Part shown: positions 46,445 through 58,021 of the stretch, one piece after another
How positions within the stretch are numbered: position 1 is the first letter of the stretch
Layout: every line of letters starts with the position of its first letter
Source of the DNA: Pictodentalium vernedei
Lineage: Eukaryota; Mollusca; Scaphopoda; Dentaliida; Dentaliidae
Assembly: GCA_031216915.1 (NCBI GenBank)
Contig: CM062296.1
Location: 791,818,823-791,882,822 of the forward strand
Direction of reading: 5' to 3'
DNA: 64,000 nucleotides
Made by a program: the position numbers and the translations under genes
The notes under the pieces: model-generated
Told to the model about the DNA's origin: nothing
The model's database searches: none
The model's input: the letters and a program-made list of their open reading frames with translations, nothing else

Positions 46445-47024
46445 TAGGGATGCACGATATTCAAAACTGAAGACCGGTATCGGTATTCCAAAAAATACCG
46501 CGGTATACCGGTATATCGAAAACTGTTCACATACATGAACACTAGTACCACAATCGAGACTCGAGGCATCACAGTCTGAACGAATTAGCCTGCCTTGATG
46601 CTGTGGTTCGAAAAATCTTTACCCAACGCAGACGATATCAAAATTTATTATTTTCAAAATTAGTTTATCAGATTTTTCCTAAATATTCCAACAAACTATA
46701 TCATGTGACTCCTCATTGGAACGAGCTCAACGAGCTCGTTCCAATGAGGGGTCACATGGTATAGTTTTGTTGAAATTTTTTAAATTTATTTTTTCAACTG
46801 CTGATTTTGTATATTACGAGGGCGCAAGCAGACGATTCCTTTGATAATGGGATAATATTATTCATTCGGGACTACAGTTAAAAAACTTAGGACATCTTGA
46901 AAATTAAATTGTGGGTAAATAAATAATGACGATAAACCGATATTTTTGTAATTACACCGGTATTCACTCGATATTGGTTTGAATACCGGTATATATCGGT
47001 TTATCGATATACCGTGCAGCCCTA
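46445..47024. mobile_element. hAT MITE with perfect 8-bp target duplication
   Basis: TAGGGATGCACGATATTC and ATATACCGTGCAGCCCTA are inverted ends. CCCTCAGC flanks both sides (46437-46444, 47025-47032). The interior is rich in ACCGGTAT/ATACCGGT. A subfamily-B MITE occupies about 46616-46851. Confidence 0.95.
46616..46851 (+). mobile_element. subfamily-B MITE inside the hAT element
   Basis: TTTACCCAACGCAGACGATA and the TATATCATGTGACTCC arms surround the apex GAACGAGCTCAACGAGCTCG. The right end is TAATGGGATAA. The same guest sits at the same place in the hAT copy at 62766-63348. Confidence 0.85.
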
Positions 47025-47385
47025 CCCTCAGCCTTTCAATGAACACTACACAGAAATGTTAATGGATATTATTCTAATACCACGAATAACATTAGGAAAG
47101 ATGTTTCATCACCATAATATACATGTAGTAAACATCTCTTACTTTTATAACATTATAAGTTATTGTGATGAATTGACGGTAATATGGTATGGTCAATAAC
47201 ATAAATTTCCCTTTCCAGATTTAAGGCCTTGTAGTTGGGTGATGTATTTCTAATCTGTGAGGTTGTTGGAAACACAGACGCAGGGTTCAGATTTCAGTCG
47301 ATCCATTGTTGTATTGAAATTTCTTTAGAATCCTTTTTGATTATGCAGTCACTCGAGAAATTTAAAAAAAAATTAGTGAGGACGC

Positions 47386-47795
47386 GAATATTCATTCGTA
47401 AATATCAATATATAAACAATAGTTCACTGCTCCGAATCGAGTACGATTTTTATTCTCGATTATTCTTGAGGGGACGCGACGAGGATTATTTCACGATGCG
47501 TTAGCCGAGTGAAATAATCCACGCGGCCCACGAGAGGATAACATCGTACTGGAATCCGAGCAGTGAAAGTTTGTATTTATTTTATTTTCTCCTTAATTGT
47601 TTTCCCAAAACACCCCTTTATAATTGATTCCGTGGCTACTTTCAAAACATGTCAAAAAAGATAAAAATTAAAAACAATAGTCCGTCATAGCTGACAGGGA
47701 AATACGCTGCTTGAGTGGAATAACATTTTCGTTGAATGTGAGTGGGAATACGATTTATTTTGGAGGAAAAAAAAACGAATGGAAATAAAATGATT
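47386..47795. repeat. foldback family G, copy 1
   Basis: It holds CACTGCTCCGAATCGAGTACG with its mirrored GTACTGGAATCCGAGCAGTG, plus GAGGATTATTTCACG and GTGAAATAATCC arms and a flank with GTGGGAATACGATTTATTTT. It is the inverted counterpart of 62105-62420. Bases 47033-47385 to its left have no further feature. Confidence 0.7.
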
Positions 47796-47799
47796 TGGA

Positions 47800-48590
47800 A
47801 TATTAACTTGACATTCGAATATTAATGTACGTTGGACAAACATCAGTTACTGCCATGGCTCCTCGAGAGAAAAAAGTAATAATATAGACGTCTCTTTATG
47901 GTAATATGTTCCAATAAGACTAAAATTCTCCCCCTCTGATTGGTTGAGTGCTCGCTTAGTATTTTCTATGTTTACGGCTCAAGTGGCAAATGTTACCGTC
48001 TGACGTCAGAACCCGAAATATTTGCAATGACGTCGTCCATTTCGTAACTGCTTCATCAAGTAACTAGCAAGCCGCTTCATTCTTCTGGATGTTTCACGTG
48101 TGCAGCAGACGATGTTCCGGATGAAGTGTTGTTTAAATTACAAACCGATTTACGATTTGAACTAAGATGGAATGAGTTCATCTGGTTTAATGATTATTTA
48201 TCCAGTGCGGCCGTGGATACACGAGAGGTTTATTCACTAAACCTGTGATCGTTAAAAGTTGCCTCGAACGATCACAGGTTTAGAAAATAAGCCTGTCGTG
48301 TTTCACAACGTAGGATTTGGGCTATGGGTAGTGTCTATTGGAACATATACGTTATTGTGATGAATTGACGGTAACATGGTCTGAGGTTTGAGGCTCGAAG
48401 CGTATGTTCAACCGAGACGCTTCGCGTCTCGGTAGAACATAAGCTCCAAGCCGCAAACCTCAGACTATGTTACCGTCAATTCATCACATTAACTGATAAT
48501 GGCTTGGTAAATTTTACAACAAAACCTGGCTGCATCGAAACTATCTCTCCCTCCTTGGTCTCTTGATTAAAGCCACGGATTCTGTTTTAT
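47800..48590 (+). repeat. interspersed repeat N, copy 2, split by foldback insertions
   Basis: The outer parts match 11921-12125. The interruption contains an element with inverted TATGTTCCAATAAGAC / GTGTCTATTGGAACATA ends (47904-48348), a hairpin at 48220-48300 (CTAAACCTGTGATCG arms) and another at 48356-48488. Confidence 0.55.
48356..48488. repeat. near-perfect hairpin, about 65-base arms
   Basis: TGTGATGAATTGACGGTAAC and its complement close around CGAGACGCTTCGCGTCTCG. A partial single arm also occurs near 47160. Confidence 0.88.
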
Positions 48591-48841
48591 TTTAATTAAT
48601 ATTAACTCCAAATCTGCGAAGGTTCAAAGATTCGATTCGTTGTAGAATCGATACCTTGATTTGAAATCAACATCGAATGTGTTTATTAATTCGCATATTT
48701 TAGAATCAGTTAACTCAGGTTACGAAGAGAGGATGACAAAATAAATGTCTTCCACCTGCGAAATCATGTCGCAGAAATTAACAAACAGTTCCCTGTTGCG
48801 TTTTCGGTCCAATAGTTTCTGGGGACCGATACGAGAGATTA

Positions 48842-49500
48842 TTAAGGCCTCACAAAGTAGATCTTCTGTTTCTCGAGCCATTTTTTGCAGGCGGGTGGTT
48901 ATTTATTTCATTTTTGTATTGATTTGTATTGATTTGTATTGATTTCTAGGCCATCAATAGTTCATCTTTTTGGTTTGTTTTATGTTTTAGGCCTCATGAC
49001 CTACAGAGCAGCACGGGTGGTTGGGGTTTTCGTCCCTTAAGTGCAAGAAGGCTTTACATTGCTAAAGCATTGCAAAGTCTTGTTGCATTCAGGAGAAAAA
49101 GTTATCAATTTTATTAACTTCGGTAAAATATCAGACATAAACCATTTATTGTTTTTAACCCTTTACCCAACGTAACGGCCAAAACCGGCCAGCGCTATTC
49201 TCAAAAATCGCCAATTAATTTTCACTATTTTTTTCATTTTTTGTCTCAAAAACATAGGTTATGACCCCTCGTTGGAACGAGCTCGTCGAGCTCGTTCCAA
49301 CGAGGGGTCATAACCTATGTTTTTGAGACAAAAAATGAAAAAAATTAGTTATTCAAGAATTATTTTTGCAAGTGTCGTCTGCCTTTCACGTTAGGTAAAG
49401 GTTTAAAGTTTGCATTGGTTATAAAACGGGAGTATGCGACAGCGAAAATGACCACGCGGGAGGTCCTGAAAAACAAATTTTTAACTTTTTAGGCCTAACC
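48842..49500 (+). mobile_element. hAT-like MITE family H hosting a TTAA MITE
   Basis: The left end is AAGGCCTCACAAAGTAGATC..CTGTTTCTCGAG, and the right end is GTCCTGAAAAACAAA..TTTTTAGGCCTAA. The guest at 49159-49402 separates GACATAAACCATTTATTG from AAGTTTGCATTGG, which are contiguous in the reverse copy at 10795-11207. Confidence 0.78.
49159..49402 (+). mobile_element. TTAA-flanked hairpin MITE, subfamily C
   Basis: TTAA lies at 49155-49158 and 49403-49406. The arms are perfect from TTTTTGTCTCAAAAACATAG to the apex GAACGAGCTCGTCGAGCTCG, which suggests recent activity. Confidence 0.95.
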
Positions 49501-49659
49501 TTTGAAAAGTAATATTTATCTTGGTCACTGGCCTGAGAGAATATTTCTTTTCTTGGTTTGATAATTCCTTGTAGCAACATCAAAGTATGTCCGTGGGACT
49601 TTAACCCAGTACCCATCGTAAGCTACATGTCTTGTCAATTTTATGTGAATATTTTACAG

Positions 49660-49782
49660 TGCTGTTTGGAGATACGTGCACAAGTTTGTGTTCAGTACCT
49701 TACACTGAGTGCAGCCCGGATCGTGTGTGTCGCTGTATCATGGGTTACAGCTTTCTACCAGCTAACCTATCCTGTGTGGCAG
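49660..49782 (+). CDS. EGF-like (EB-type) exon of the mucin-like PAN-domain gene
   Basis: It is bounded by acceptor GAATATTTTACAG and donor GTGGCAG|GTACGTAG. It is 123 nt, phase 1 at both ends, and completely open in that phase. It encodes about 41 residues with six cysteines spaced C-x3-C-x6-C-x5-C-x-C-x12-C, including GDTCTSLC, VCRCIMGY and a final SC. The C-x-C followed by a Gly-Tyr and a distal Cys is the EGF/EB signature. Such domains are extracellular, disulfide-bonded protein-binding modules. Phase matches both the Thr-rich exons upstream and the PAN exon downstream, so it can be placed in the same transcript. Another EGF exon may have been missed or lost in the large introns. Confidence 0.8.
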
Positions 49783-50436
49783 GTACGTAGCGTTATTGCC
49801 GTGTATAATAATTCGATTTAGAAGGCGGCACATACTTTACTGCATGTTTTGTGAATCGTTCATTATTTAAGAGTGCGAAGAGCCCATCATATCTGGTGTT
49901 GTACTCAAAGTGAACGCCCTATCTTTTATAGCCAAACCCACGAACGTTTCTAGCTATACAGTAACAGTTTCATAGTAGGGACAGATCGCCCCCATATTAA
50001 CCGGCGCTTTGCCGGAGCATGTAGTGTTAAATTCTCAAAAGGAACCGAAGCTATGGCGGAGCAACTTCTTCCTGTGCAAAATTTCGGGTCTATTCAACAA
50101 CCTCCGGCAAGTCAGGGGCCGCGGAAGTCCCCCCCCCCCCCCAATTTGTTTTGCCGGGCCACGTTTTTGTATGCATATATTTTAACACAACCAATGACTG
50201 GTGAAACAAGGGGCGGATCCAGAGCCTCCCTCATATTTTCGCCAGCTATGTTTCACTCGTACTGGTTCAGTTTCGATGCATTTCGGATCAGTTTTGCAGT
50301 AAGTGGCATCAAACGCTAAAATGCATGCAGTCTGTTAAAAAATCGATTAACTGAAATTGATCGTAATCTTTCAGACATACAAGTACCAAATCCACCCCAA
50401 GACAAGAAAATCCACAGACAGTATAACTGCTGTTAA
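49783..50436. other. intron, no firm feature
   Basis: A poly-C run lies at about 50131-50142. An acceptor-like TTTTCGCCAG near 50247 and donor-like TTTTGCA|GTAAGTG near 50299 enclose 53 nt, which is not phase-compatible with the gene. Confidence 0.5.
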
Positions 50437-50532
50437 CGTCTGTTAAAGCATACAGGTGATGTCTATTTATCAGCTTTGGTCGTTACGACCAAAGCTGACA
50501 AATAGACCTCACCTGTATGCTTTACCGACGTT
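50437..50532. repeat. hairpin foldback
   Basis: TAAAGCATACAGGTGATGTC and its complement close around TTTGGTCGTTACGACCAAA. It is nearly perfect. Confidence 0.9.
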
Positions 50533-50723
50533 TTTGAACGGCTCTCAAAGAGGGAAATCTTTCAAACACATCTGAAAATCTCACAACAGCCGCTCAGATG
50601 CATGGAAATGGGGGTTTTGGGACCTTGGAATTTACCATTTTCATACCGACGACCATCCATCGACCCTGTAAGTAGTGTGCGTACGGCATATATAGTATGG
50701 TATGTATAGTGATATATGTACAC

Positions 50724-51078
50724 GGGTGGCGCGGTGGCTCAGTAGGTAGAGGTGCAGGCTGCAAGCCGAGAGGTCCTCTGTTCGAATCCCACCTGCGGCA
50801 ATCGCGTTGTGTCCTTGGGCAAGACACTTCACCCCATTGCCCACGTGGGGGCACGGTGACGTTGTGTACTAAGGCCTACTGCACGTCGATGGTGCACCTG
50901 TCTTCAACCAATCCTAACCCTGCTTGTGTGGAGTTAGTTTGTTGGGGAGCTGACAGTTGCTCGTCGTTGCTCTGTGGTTCTCTCCGGGTACTCCGGCTTC
51001 CTCCGTCCGTAAAACTGTCCTGGTCGTGATATTTGTGCAGAAATATGTGACCTTAAACACCAATAAATAAATAAATAG
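50724..51078 (+). mobile_element. full-length tRNA-derived SINE
   Basis: The head is GGGTGGCGCGGTGGCTCAG, with a GTTCGAATCCC B box and a GCA anticodon-like triplet. The central GTCCTTGGGCAAGACACTTC is followed by an (AATA)n tail. A perfect 12-bp duplication ATATATGTACAC lies at 50712-50723 and 51079-51090. It is the best reference copy in the window. Confidence 0.96.
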
Positions 51079-51111
51079 ATATATGTACACACATGGTTTT
51101 GGATATATATA

Positions 51112-52274
51112 CTGTCCAAAAAAGGTTAACCCCCAACCCTATAATACATATGGGATTACGAATATCTCGTGACGTTCCACATTCCTCTATCGGAGCGGGC
51201 ATAGATTCTCAAAACTGGTGAAAATTTGACCACTTCACTGTCGTACATATCTGACATACGCTGTTCCGCGTTAATTCCGATTTTGACGATACTGTTTGGG
51301 TCACTCTCTGCTGCGCCACTCAGGAACTGAGAGGAATGCTCAGCCTATTGACCATTTCTGTGGTGGAAGCGTAATAGTTTGGGCGGTGTCTGCTCTCGAG
51401 GCAAAACTCCACTTCACAATGTTAACGGAAACATGAACGTACATATGTACAGGGACCACATTATGGAGCTGATTGACATCCCATGCGGTCGCCGTTTCCT
51501 TGGAAACCGAGTTCGTTAATAGGACAATAATGCAGGCCTCATCGAGCGAGAATAGTGCGAGAATTCACATCTCAAGCAACAGGATGTGACCTGCACGGAA
51601 TTTAACCCTTTACCCATCGAATCGCCCGCATCCGCCCGCGTAATATGCAAATTCAGCAGTTGAAAAAATATTATTTTTCAAAAAATTTCAACAAAACCAT
51701 ATCATGTGACCCCTCGTTGGAACGAGCTCATCGAGCTCGTTCCAACGAGGGGTCACATGATATGGTTTTGTTGAATTTTTTCGAAAAGTTTCAAAAAATT
51801 ATATTTAAAATAATAAATTTGGATATTGGCTGCGTTGGGTAAAGGGTTAATGCAAAGAAACCGTTCTGCAACCCGATAGATGATGTGTGGGACATGCTCG
51901 GCAGGAGAGTGGTTTATAGACTGCCACCACGTCACGGCATCAACAGTCTGCGCGGTGCGCTTATTGAGGACCGAGAAATAACATTGAGAGAAATTCATCG
52001 ACATCATGCCACGCCGATTAAGATGTGTTAGAGATGCTCGAGACGGTCCCACCAGATACTGAACAACGTGACGTTTTTTGACGTTGTGACCGTGGTGCCT
52101 AAAGTTCATTCAATAAAAAAATGCTCTAGAAACCCTTGTTTCGCTAATAAGGCATGTTAACCCTCCTAAAAATGGCTTGTTTTCTCTCATGAGAATTTAC
52201 CCATTTACTATATACCCACTTGTATTATGGGGAGGAGGCGGGGTGGGTGGAGGGGATTAACGTTTTGTGGGCAG
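51112..52274 (+). pseudogene. Tc1-like transposon relic interrupted by a MITE
   Basis: The TA-flanked ends CTGTCCAAAAAAGGTTAACC and GATTAACGTTTTGTGGGCAG are inverted. Broken frames show GGSVIVWA (about 51360), a DNNAG catalytic-Asp region (about 51520-51535) and NPIDDVWDMLGRRV (about 51870-51910) with Asp at the third catalytic position. Stops and the guest MITE at 51606-51846 inactivate it. It belongs to a different lineage from the relic at 3484. Confidence 0.85.
51606..51846 (-). mobile_element. TTAA-flanked MITE, subfamily B, inside the Tc1 relic
   Basis: TTAA lies at 51602-51605 and 51847-51850. The arms are perfect around GAACGAGCTCATCGAGCTCG. Removing it and one TTAA rejoins the transposase reading across EF|NAKKPFCNP. 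Confidence 0.95.
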
Positions 52275-52489
52275 TACAATATGGATATGTGATGGAAAAA
52301 TTGATGGCGAAGGCGGTTTCTTTTAAAAGTATACCCCGCGCTTGCGACGTCATACAAACGTTGACTATTGTTGTTGTCCGCTGTACACATCCGACATTAT
52401 GTTGTTCGGGTCAGGGTGTGTCGAGGTTCTCGTACTGGACTGATATGCCTTCGGTATTACTAGTCCACCTAATACTTTAAAGCATCCCA

Positions 52490-53230
52490 TGAATGGTATA
52501 GATATTACTTTATGTTGGGTCAAGCGGTATTAGGACGTGAGGGCGGGGATAATGCGGGCTGTACTCTGTAGGCCAACTGTTCGCCCTAGGTACTATTGAT
52601 CCACTCAAGACGTTATCCTGTCCACAGTTGTTATAGGTAGAAAGTAATTTTTTGACCAATCGGTATTTTGGGGTGAGAGTAATGCATGATTGTCAAGGGT
52701 GGTAGTATAGGGTGTACGGCCTGTATCCCTGTTGGTCTACTGTTCGTCCTTTATTCTATCAACCCACATAAGGCGTTATATGGTCCTATAGTTGGTATTG
52801 GTAGAGTGTAATACTAGGTCATGCAGTATTATGCTTGGGTGTATAGTGCAGTAGTATAGGTAGGTTGTGCTGTCTGTACCCTAAAATCTACTGTTAGCCC
52901 TTAATACCACTATCCATCCTTGGCGTTATGTTGATCCACAGTTGGTATGGGTAGTACACAATGCTAGGTCACGGTGTATGTATGGTTGTCAAGTACGGTC
53001 ATTTAGGGCGTACTGTATATATCCTGTTGTTCTCCTAGTCTTGCGGTGTGGTGGTGTATGCTTTGTTGCCAACTACGGTAGTATAGGATGTACCCTGGTG
53101 GTGTACTGTTATTCCCTAGTACTACAAAACAACCGAATGGGTTATACTATCCCATGGGTAGTTGGGAATACTAGGTCATGTGGTTACGTAGCTTATGCTT
53201 GGTTTCTAGAATTGCACTAGAGTATGGATG
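52490..53230 (+). repeat. degenerate tandem repeat, period about 140-160 bp
   Basis: Versions of CTAGGTCATGCGGTATTATG occur near 52514, 52655, 52814, 52964 and 53171, with CTACTGTTCGCCCT and GGCGTTATGTTGATCCACAG between them. It is strongly GT-rich on this strand. Confidence 0.65.
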
Positions 53231-53597
53231 GTCGTATGGACTTTATGAGATTTGTGTTGCTTGAACAATCTGAGATATCCAGCAAGCCTATAGTAATGTT
53301 AGAAGTCAGTAATAATCGTACAAAGCTGCAAGGGTGGTAGAAGACTATGGTATTGGGTGAATGCAAAGGAAGATAATCATAGAGCAGATGGCGGCGACTA
53401 TATGAGTAAGTCAGCAGTAGTGGTGTCAGACCTTTGAAGGTGTGGGTCGTCTTGGAACTGAACAGGCACTAGCAGCCACAACTATCTTCAGATAGATATT
53501 CTCCGATAGGTATCCTCCTAAAGATATCCTTCAGTGGTACTTCACCATGTCATAGGTATCCTCCAATACACAGATGAGGATAAGAGTCGTAAGAGAA

Positions 53598-53735
53598 GTC
53601 ACTCGTTCGAACAATTGCTGAATAGCTTATTTGCTCGATAAGATCCCAGTCGACCGAGCAATGCCTGTTTCAGTTACTACTCGATAGGTTATTTGATGGA
53701 TAAGATTCGGGTCGTTGGAGCAAGCAGACGGTATA
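53598..53735 (+). repeat. outlying copies of the 62-bp minisatellite
   Basis: CACTCGTTCGAACAATTGCTG, AGCTTATTTGCTCGATAAGAT and a further diverged unit match the array at 54826-55208. Confidence 0.6.
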
Positions 53736-53785
53736 GGTCTGTAGAAGCATGCATGGTATGAACTGACACCTGTGGCAGTAAATAG

Positions 53786-54169
53786 AGATTATTACCATTA
53801 TGTGGATGTACAAAATATGTATCCGAGTCGAGTTCCGGGTTCTAAGAGCAGATCACGACGAGTCGAAGACGAGTCGTGATCTACCCTTAGAACCCGGAGC
53901 GAGACTCGGATACATATTTTATACATCCACATAATGGTAATAATAATTTTATCTTACACTATATTGGGGATTAGTCAAGAATGTAGACGAGTATATAACG
54001 ACCTATCTATTCGTACGGATGAACAAAAAAAAAATGCAACTCACGCGAAAGGAACGTGCTTGTATCCGACCCCCTGATACAAACATCTGTACCAGGGGGT
54101 CGGATACACGACAGTTGCGGAGTTAGTACAGACAAAATACATGTTGATTGTAAGATAAAAGTGTAATGA
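53786..54169 (+). mobile_element. foldback family J, copy 1
   Basis: ATTATTACCATTATGTGGAT and its complement enclose TCCGGGTTCTAAG arms and a GACGAGTCGAAGACGAGTC apex. After it comes a tail with a second hairpin (TATCCGACCCCCTG arms, about 54057-54112) and GATTGTAAGATAAAA. It is homologous to 61397-61728. Confidence 0.85.
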
Positions 54170-54184
54170 TAGGTACTGAAAGCC

Positions 54185-54548
54185 TTTTATTTATTGATGT
54201 TTAAGGTCACATATTTCTGCGCAATGGCTAATCATAGCCATGACAGTTTTACGGGTGGCGGAAGCCGGAGTACCCGGAGAGAACCACTGAGCAACGGAGA
54301 GCAACTGCCAGCTCTCCAACATACCAACTCCACACAGCAGGGTTTGCATTGGTTGACGACAGGTGAACAATCGACGTGCAGTATTCCTTAGTACACAACG
54401 CCACCATGGTCCCCGCGTGGGCATGGGGGGGGGGGGGGGGTGAAGTGTCTTGCCCAAGGACACAACGCGGTTGCCGCAGATGTTATTCGAACCGAAGACC
54501 TCTCGCAACTCGCTTGCAACCTTCATCTCTACCTACTGAGCCACCGCG
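54185..54548 (-). mobile_element. tRNA-derived SINE with a G-run
   Basis: The minus-strand head CGCGGTGGCTCAGTAGGTAG lies near 54548, and the (AATA)n tail lies near 54190. The flanks ACTGAAAGCC (54175-54184) and ACTGAGAGCC (54549-54558) differ at one base. About 17 Gs (54426-54442) replace the usual five. Confidence 0.9.
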
Positions 54549-54825
54549 ACTGAGAGCCATAGCGTGACTATTCAACAGTAATGATTGAAAGCTATAAGGA
54601 TGGTAGAACACTATAGTAATGATGAATACAACAGAGGCCAATCATAGGACAGACAGCTGAAATTGAAAGCTGACGGCAAGACTACCAAGAGTTGTATAGC
54701 AGCTTGGAATCCCACTTCTAGAATCCCACTTCTGGAATCCCTTTTACGGAATTCCTATAGAATCTCTTTTTGGAAAATGTCTGTGATTATAGAATCCCTC
54801 TTTTCGAGATGACCATAAGAGTCAT

Positions 54826-55208
54826 AAGAGGAGTCACTCGTTCGCACAATTACTGAAACGCTTATTGGCTCGATAAGATTCGTGTCGTTCGAGTAACAGC
54901 TGTTCCAGACACTATTCGACAGCTTATTTGCTGGGTAAGATTCGTGTCGTTCGAGTAACAGCTATTCCAGTCACTATTCGACAGCTTATTTGCTGGGCAA
55001 GATTAGTGCCGTTCGAGTAACAGCTGTTCCAGTCACTATTCGACAGCTTATTTGCTGGGTAAGATTCGTGCAGTTCGAGTAACAGCTGTTCCAGTCACTA
55101 TTCGACAGCTTATTTGCTGGGTAAGATTCGTGTCGTTCGAGTAAAAGCTGTTCCAGTCACTATTCGACAGCTTATTTGCTGGGTAAGATTCGTGTTATCG
55201 TGTAATAC
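54826..55208 (+). repeat. 62-bp tandem minisatellite, about six units
   Basis: CGTTCGAGTAACAGCTGTTC starts at 54886, 54948, 55010 and so on. The units ATTCGACAGCTTATTTGCTG are nearly identical in the right half, with older diverged units on the left. Confidence 0.93.
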
Positions 55209-55388
55209 CTATTCCTGATCGATTGATTTTCTGGTTTAAGAATCACATAGCACTTCGTAAAACACAAGGGAGAACGTATGAATAATTTCTTTTTTTTTGC
55301 GGTATAAAAATACATGTCTCAAAAATAGTACGTACTTTGCATAGATACAGACAGGGACATGGCTAGAGGTTTCCGATTGGGGGTGTAG

Positions 55389-55475
55389 GGTAGTGAATTT
55401 CAACTAGGGGGAGGGACCGGGAGGGGGAAATCCCCCTCCCGTCCCTCTCCCTAGTTGGAAATTCACTACCGCGAA
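55389..55475. repeat. G/C-rich hairpin
   Basis: GTAGTGAATTTCAACTAGGG and its complement close around GGGAGGGGGAAATCCCCCTCCC. Bases 55476-56003 are otherwise featureless. Confidence 0.88.
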
Positions 55476-56003
55476 AACTTTTGAAAATGAAGTCATGAAA
55501 GGGGGATAAAATTGATTGTAGTAACTGAAATGCCAACACAATTATGAGAGAATTATCAGATTATTATTATTTGGTGTTATTCTGGGAATTGAATATGTGC
55601 TAACCAAATGCTCAAGCTCAATCATGATGTGATTTTCTTGAAGTGCATTTCGAGGATTTTTTTTATTACGATAAGTAAACTAACTATAAAAATCTAATAC
55701 CAGTTGATATCATGCATACTTATGAAGATCGATATTGCGTACACTATAGTTGAAAATAGTGACAGTTGGAATTTTTGCCGATTTGAAACCAAGTTGGAAT
55801 TTTGGGAAGCAAAAGCTCTAAAATCGAGATATATGGAATTTCCAACTACTCATGACTTGCCCTCCTAATTTCCAACTATAGGAAATTTTGGCCAGGATTG
55901 GGGTCGGAGTGACACCCCCTCTTCCCCACACACCCCTTCCCGTCCATGGATACAGATTATGGGAAATGAAGCAGTCTATCTAGTTATCTGGTTCCACCCT
56001 TTA

Positions 56004-56395
56004 CACTGCAAAAAATATAGGTTCTCTTTAGAACCCAAACTGGTTCTAATCTTGTCCCTGAGATGGAACCAGTTCTGTTTAAAGAGTATTTATTTCAAAT
56101 CAAATAAATTTATAAAGATTAACATTAAATTTTAACAAAATTAAACATAAATTGAGGGGGGTTCAGCGGTAAGTTTAGAGCTTATACGAGGCTGTCTCAA
56201 ATCATTATTAAGCAAAGGAGATATGAACAGTTGGCATATCGAACCAGTTTTAGTTCTGTACAGAACCAAAACTGGTTCGATATGCCAACTGTTCTTATCT
56301 CCTTTGTTTCAAACTGTTTGGCGACTTGGTTTCCATCTCAGGGACAAGATTAGAACCAGTTTTGGTTCTAAAGAGAACCTGTATTATTTGCAGTG
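56004..56395. mobile_element. TA-flanked double-foldback MITE, family K
   Basis: TA|CACTGCAAAAAATATAGG and TGTATTATTTGCAGTG|TA are the ends. Long outer arms (TTAGAACC..GGTTCTAATCTTGTCCCTGA) enclose a second hairpin at about 56205-56310 (CATATCGAACCAGTTTTAG arms). GGTTCTAA-type phrases occur throughout. Confidence 0.9.
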
Positions 56396-56673
56396 TACCT
56401 TCCTACGATCAGTCTACTTCAGAAATACTTGAACAATCACAGGCCATAGCTACGGAATTATTTCCACAAAATCAGTCTTGACTTTAGAATTATGTGCAAT
56501 AGAAATAGAAATATTGAAGCTGAGCGTAGCCTGTATATCGTGATTATAAAAAAAACTGTCTAATATTAAATGGATCTGGCAAAGGAAAGAGAAGTTAACA
56601 TGTAAAGATCCGAACAAAACCTAAAGTTTTTACAGAATCAAAGGCCAGGTTAACATATGGAACTCCAAACATA

Positions 56674-56987
56674 CAGTTAAAACTAGAAGTCCTGCCACGA
56701 ATAGTGCGCTTATCTAGGCTTAATTGCGCGTTGGAATAGCGCGCAATTGCCATATCGAATGGCATCCAGAGCACGACAGGTTCTCTTGGTTACTCATAGC
56801 AAACACATGCAATGTTTCTGCCAATGGACCTCCGAGTTACCCGGAGGTACATTGGCTGAAACATTGCTTGTGCACAGGCCATATGTACAGAATTTGATAG
56901 CTTTACTTGGGCCATAACGCGTACATTAACGCGCATATCAACGTGCTATTTGTGCGCATTTCATGACAGGACTTCTAGTTTTAACTG
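56674..56987 (-). mobile_element. family A MITE, inverted orientation
   Basis: It is TA-flanked with CAGTTAAAACTAGAAGTCCTG and its complement at the ends. The interior reads opposite to 25922-26235. Confidence 0.94.
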
Positions 56988-56989
56988 TA

Positions 56990-57830
56990 TGGTAAAGGTA
57001 AAGTGTTTGCACAATCAATGCAATAACTATGGAATTAAATGAGCTGCGAATCTGAGAAAAACTTTTTTTACCTCCGTTGTGTTCGTACAAGACAACTGTC
57101 AAATTTCAAATCGTTCTACCAAAGGGAGGTAATAATATCACACAGATACAAAAATAGCAGTTTTTTTTTATACAATCAAGGACCCTAAATCTGAAACAAC
57201 TTGCGCAAAAATTCTGAAAATTCGAACTTTACTTTTGGGCAATGCTCGTAAGTACAAATAACGTTAAATTTTTAAAACATTATACTGAAGAAAGCCAAAT
57301 TTATTACGTGACTTGTGTTCAAACCTGCATAGGCACGAACGGACGTATGCCCCTGTAGATGGACCGTTGAGTGTTTTTTATGCTATTGCAAACCCATTTC
57401 TCTAACCAACTGACGACAAAGAATTATCACTCAGCGAAACAGAACCGGATAGGAAAACAATGGAAATATTTATGGTTTGCCACGCCTCTATTCATGTAAT
57501 GTAAGGGCTTTAAGCACCACTGACAGACGGAGAGACTGACGCATACACGGCAAAACCGATACGGATAAAACTTAATGCCACTTTGCAATTTGAGAAGCTG
57601 TATAACATGAATAAACAGAGTCCTTTAATGAACAATTCAAACAAAACGCAATGGAGTTAAAACGCTTACTTGTAGATGATACACCGTGTCATTTACACAA
57701 CCAAAATAAATGCTTGAACTCCAACCCGCAAGCCGAGAAAGTGCTATGGCAGAACTAAAATCAAACAGTAAAAATCTGAAAGCACAAATGGACTATCGTA
57801 CGAAGTACTTACAAATATAGAGAGCAATCG
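56990..57830. other. intron, no recognised feature
   Basis: This is unique AT-rich DNA. A donor-like TGCTC|GTAAGTAC at about 57248 lacks a partner acceptor. Confidence 0.5.
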
Positions 57831-57980
57831 CTTGACTGGACTGGTTACGTGAAATAATTCATGAGAGGTGAGGGACGTTGTACAAACACGATTGCGCGAA
57901 TGCGCACGAATGTTTTACAATATAGTTCCTAGCCTCGAATGAATTATTTCACGTAAACAGTCCAGTCAAGCGATTACTCT
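57831..57980. repeat. hairpin foldback with a long loop
   Basis: AGAGCAATCGCTTGACTGGA and ACGTGAAATAATTCAT pair with the right arm; about 70 bases are unpaired in the middle. Confidence 0.85.
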
Positions 57981-58021
57981 GTTTATTACTTTTCATTATT
58001 AACGATAATTATATTATTTAA

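Noticed and set aside
50053..50319. Coding exon around GTAAGTGG at 50.3 kb
   Set aside because: The only acceptor gives 53 nt, a length and phase incompatible with the neighbours, and the rest crosses a poly-C run.
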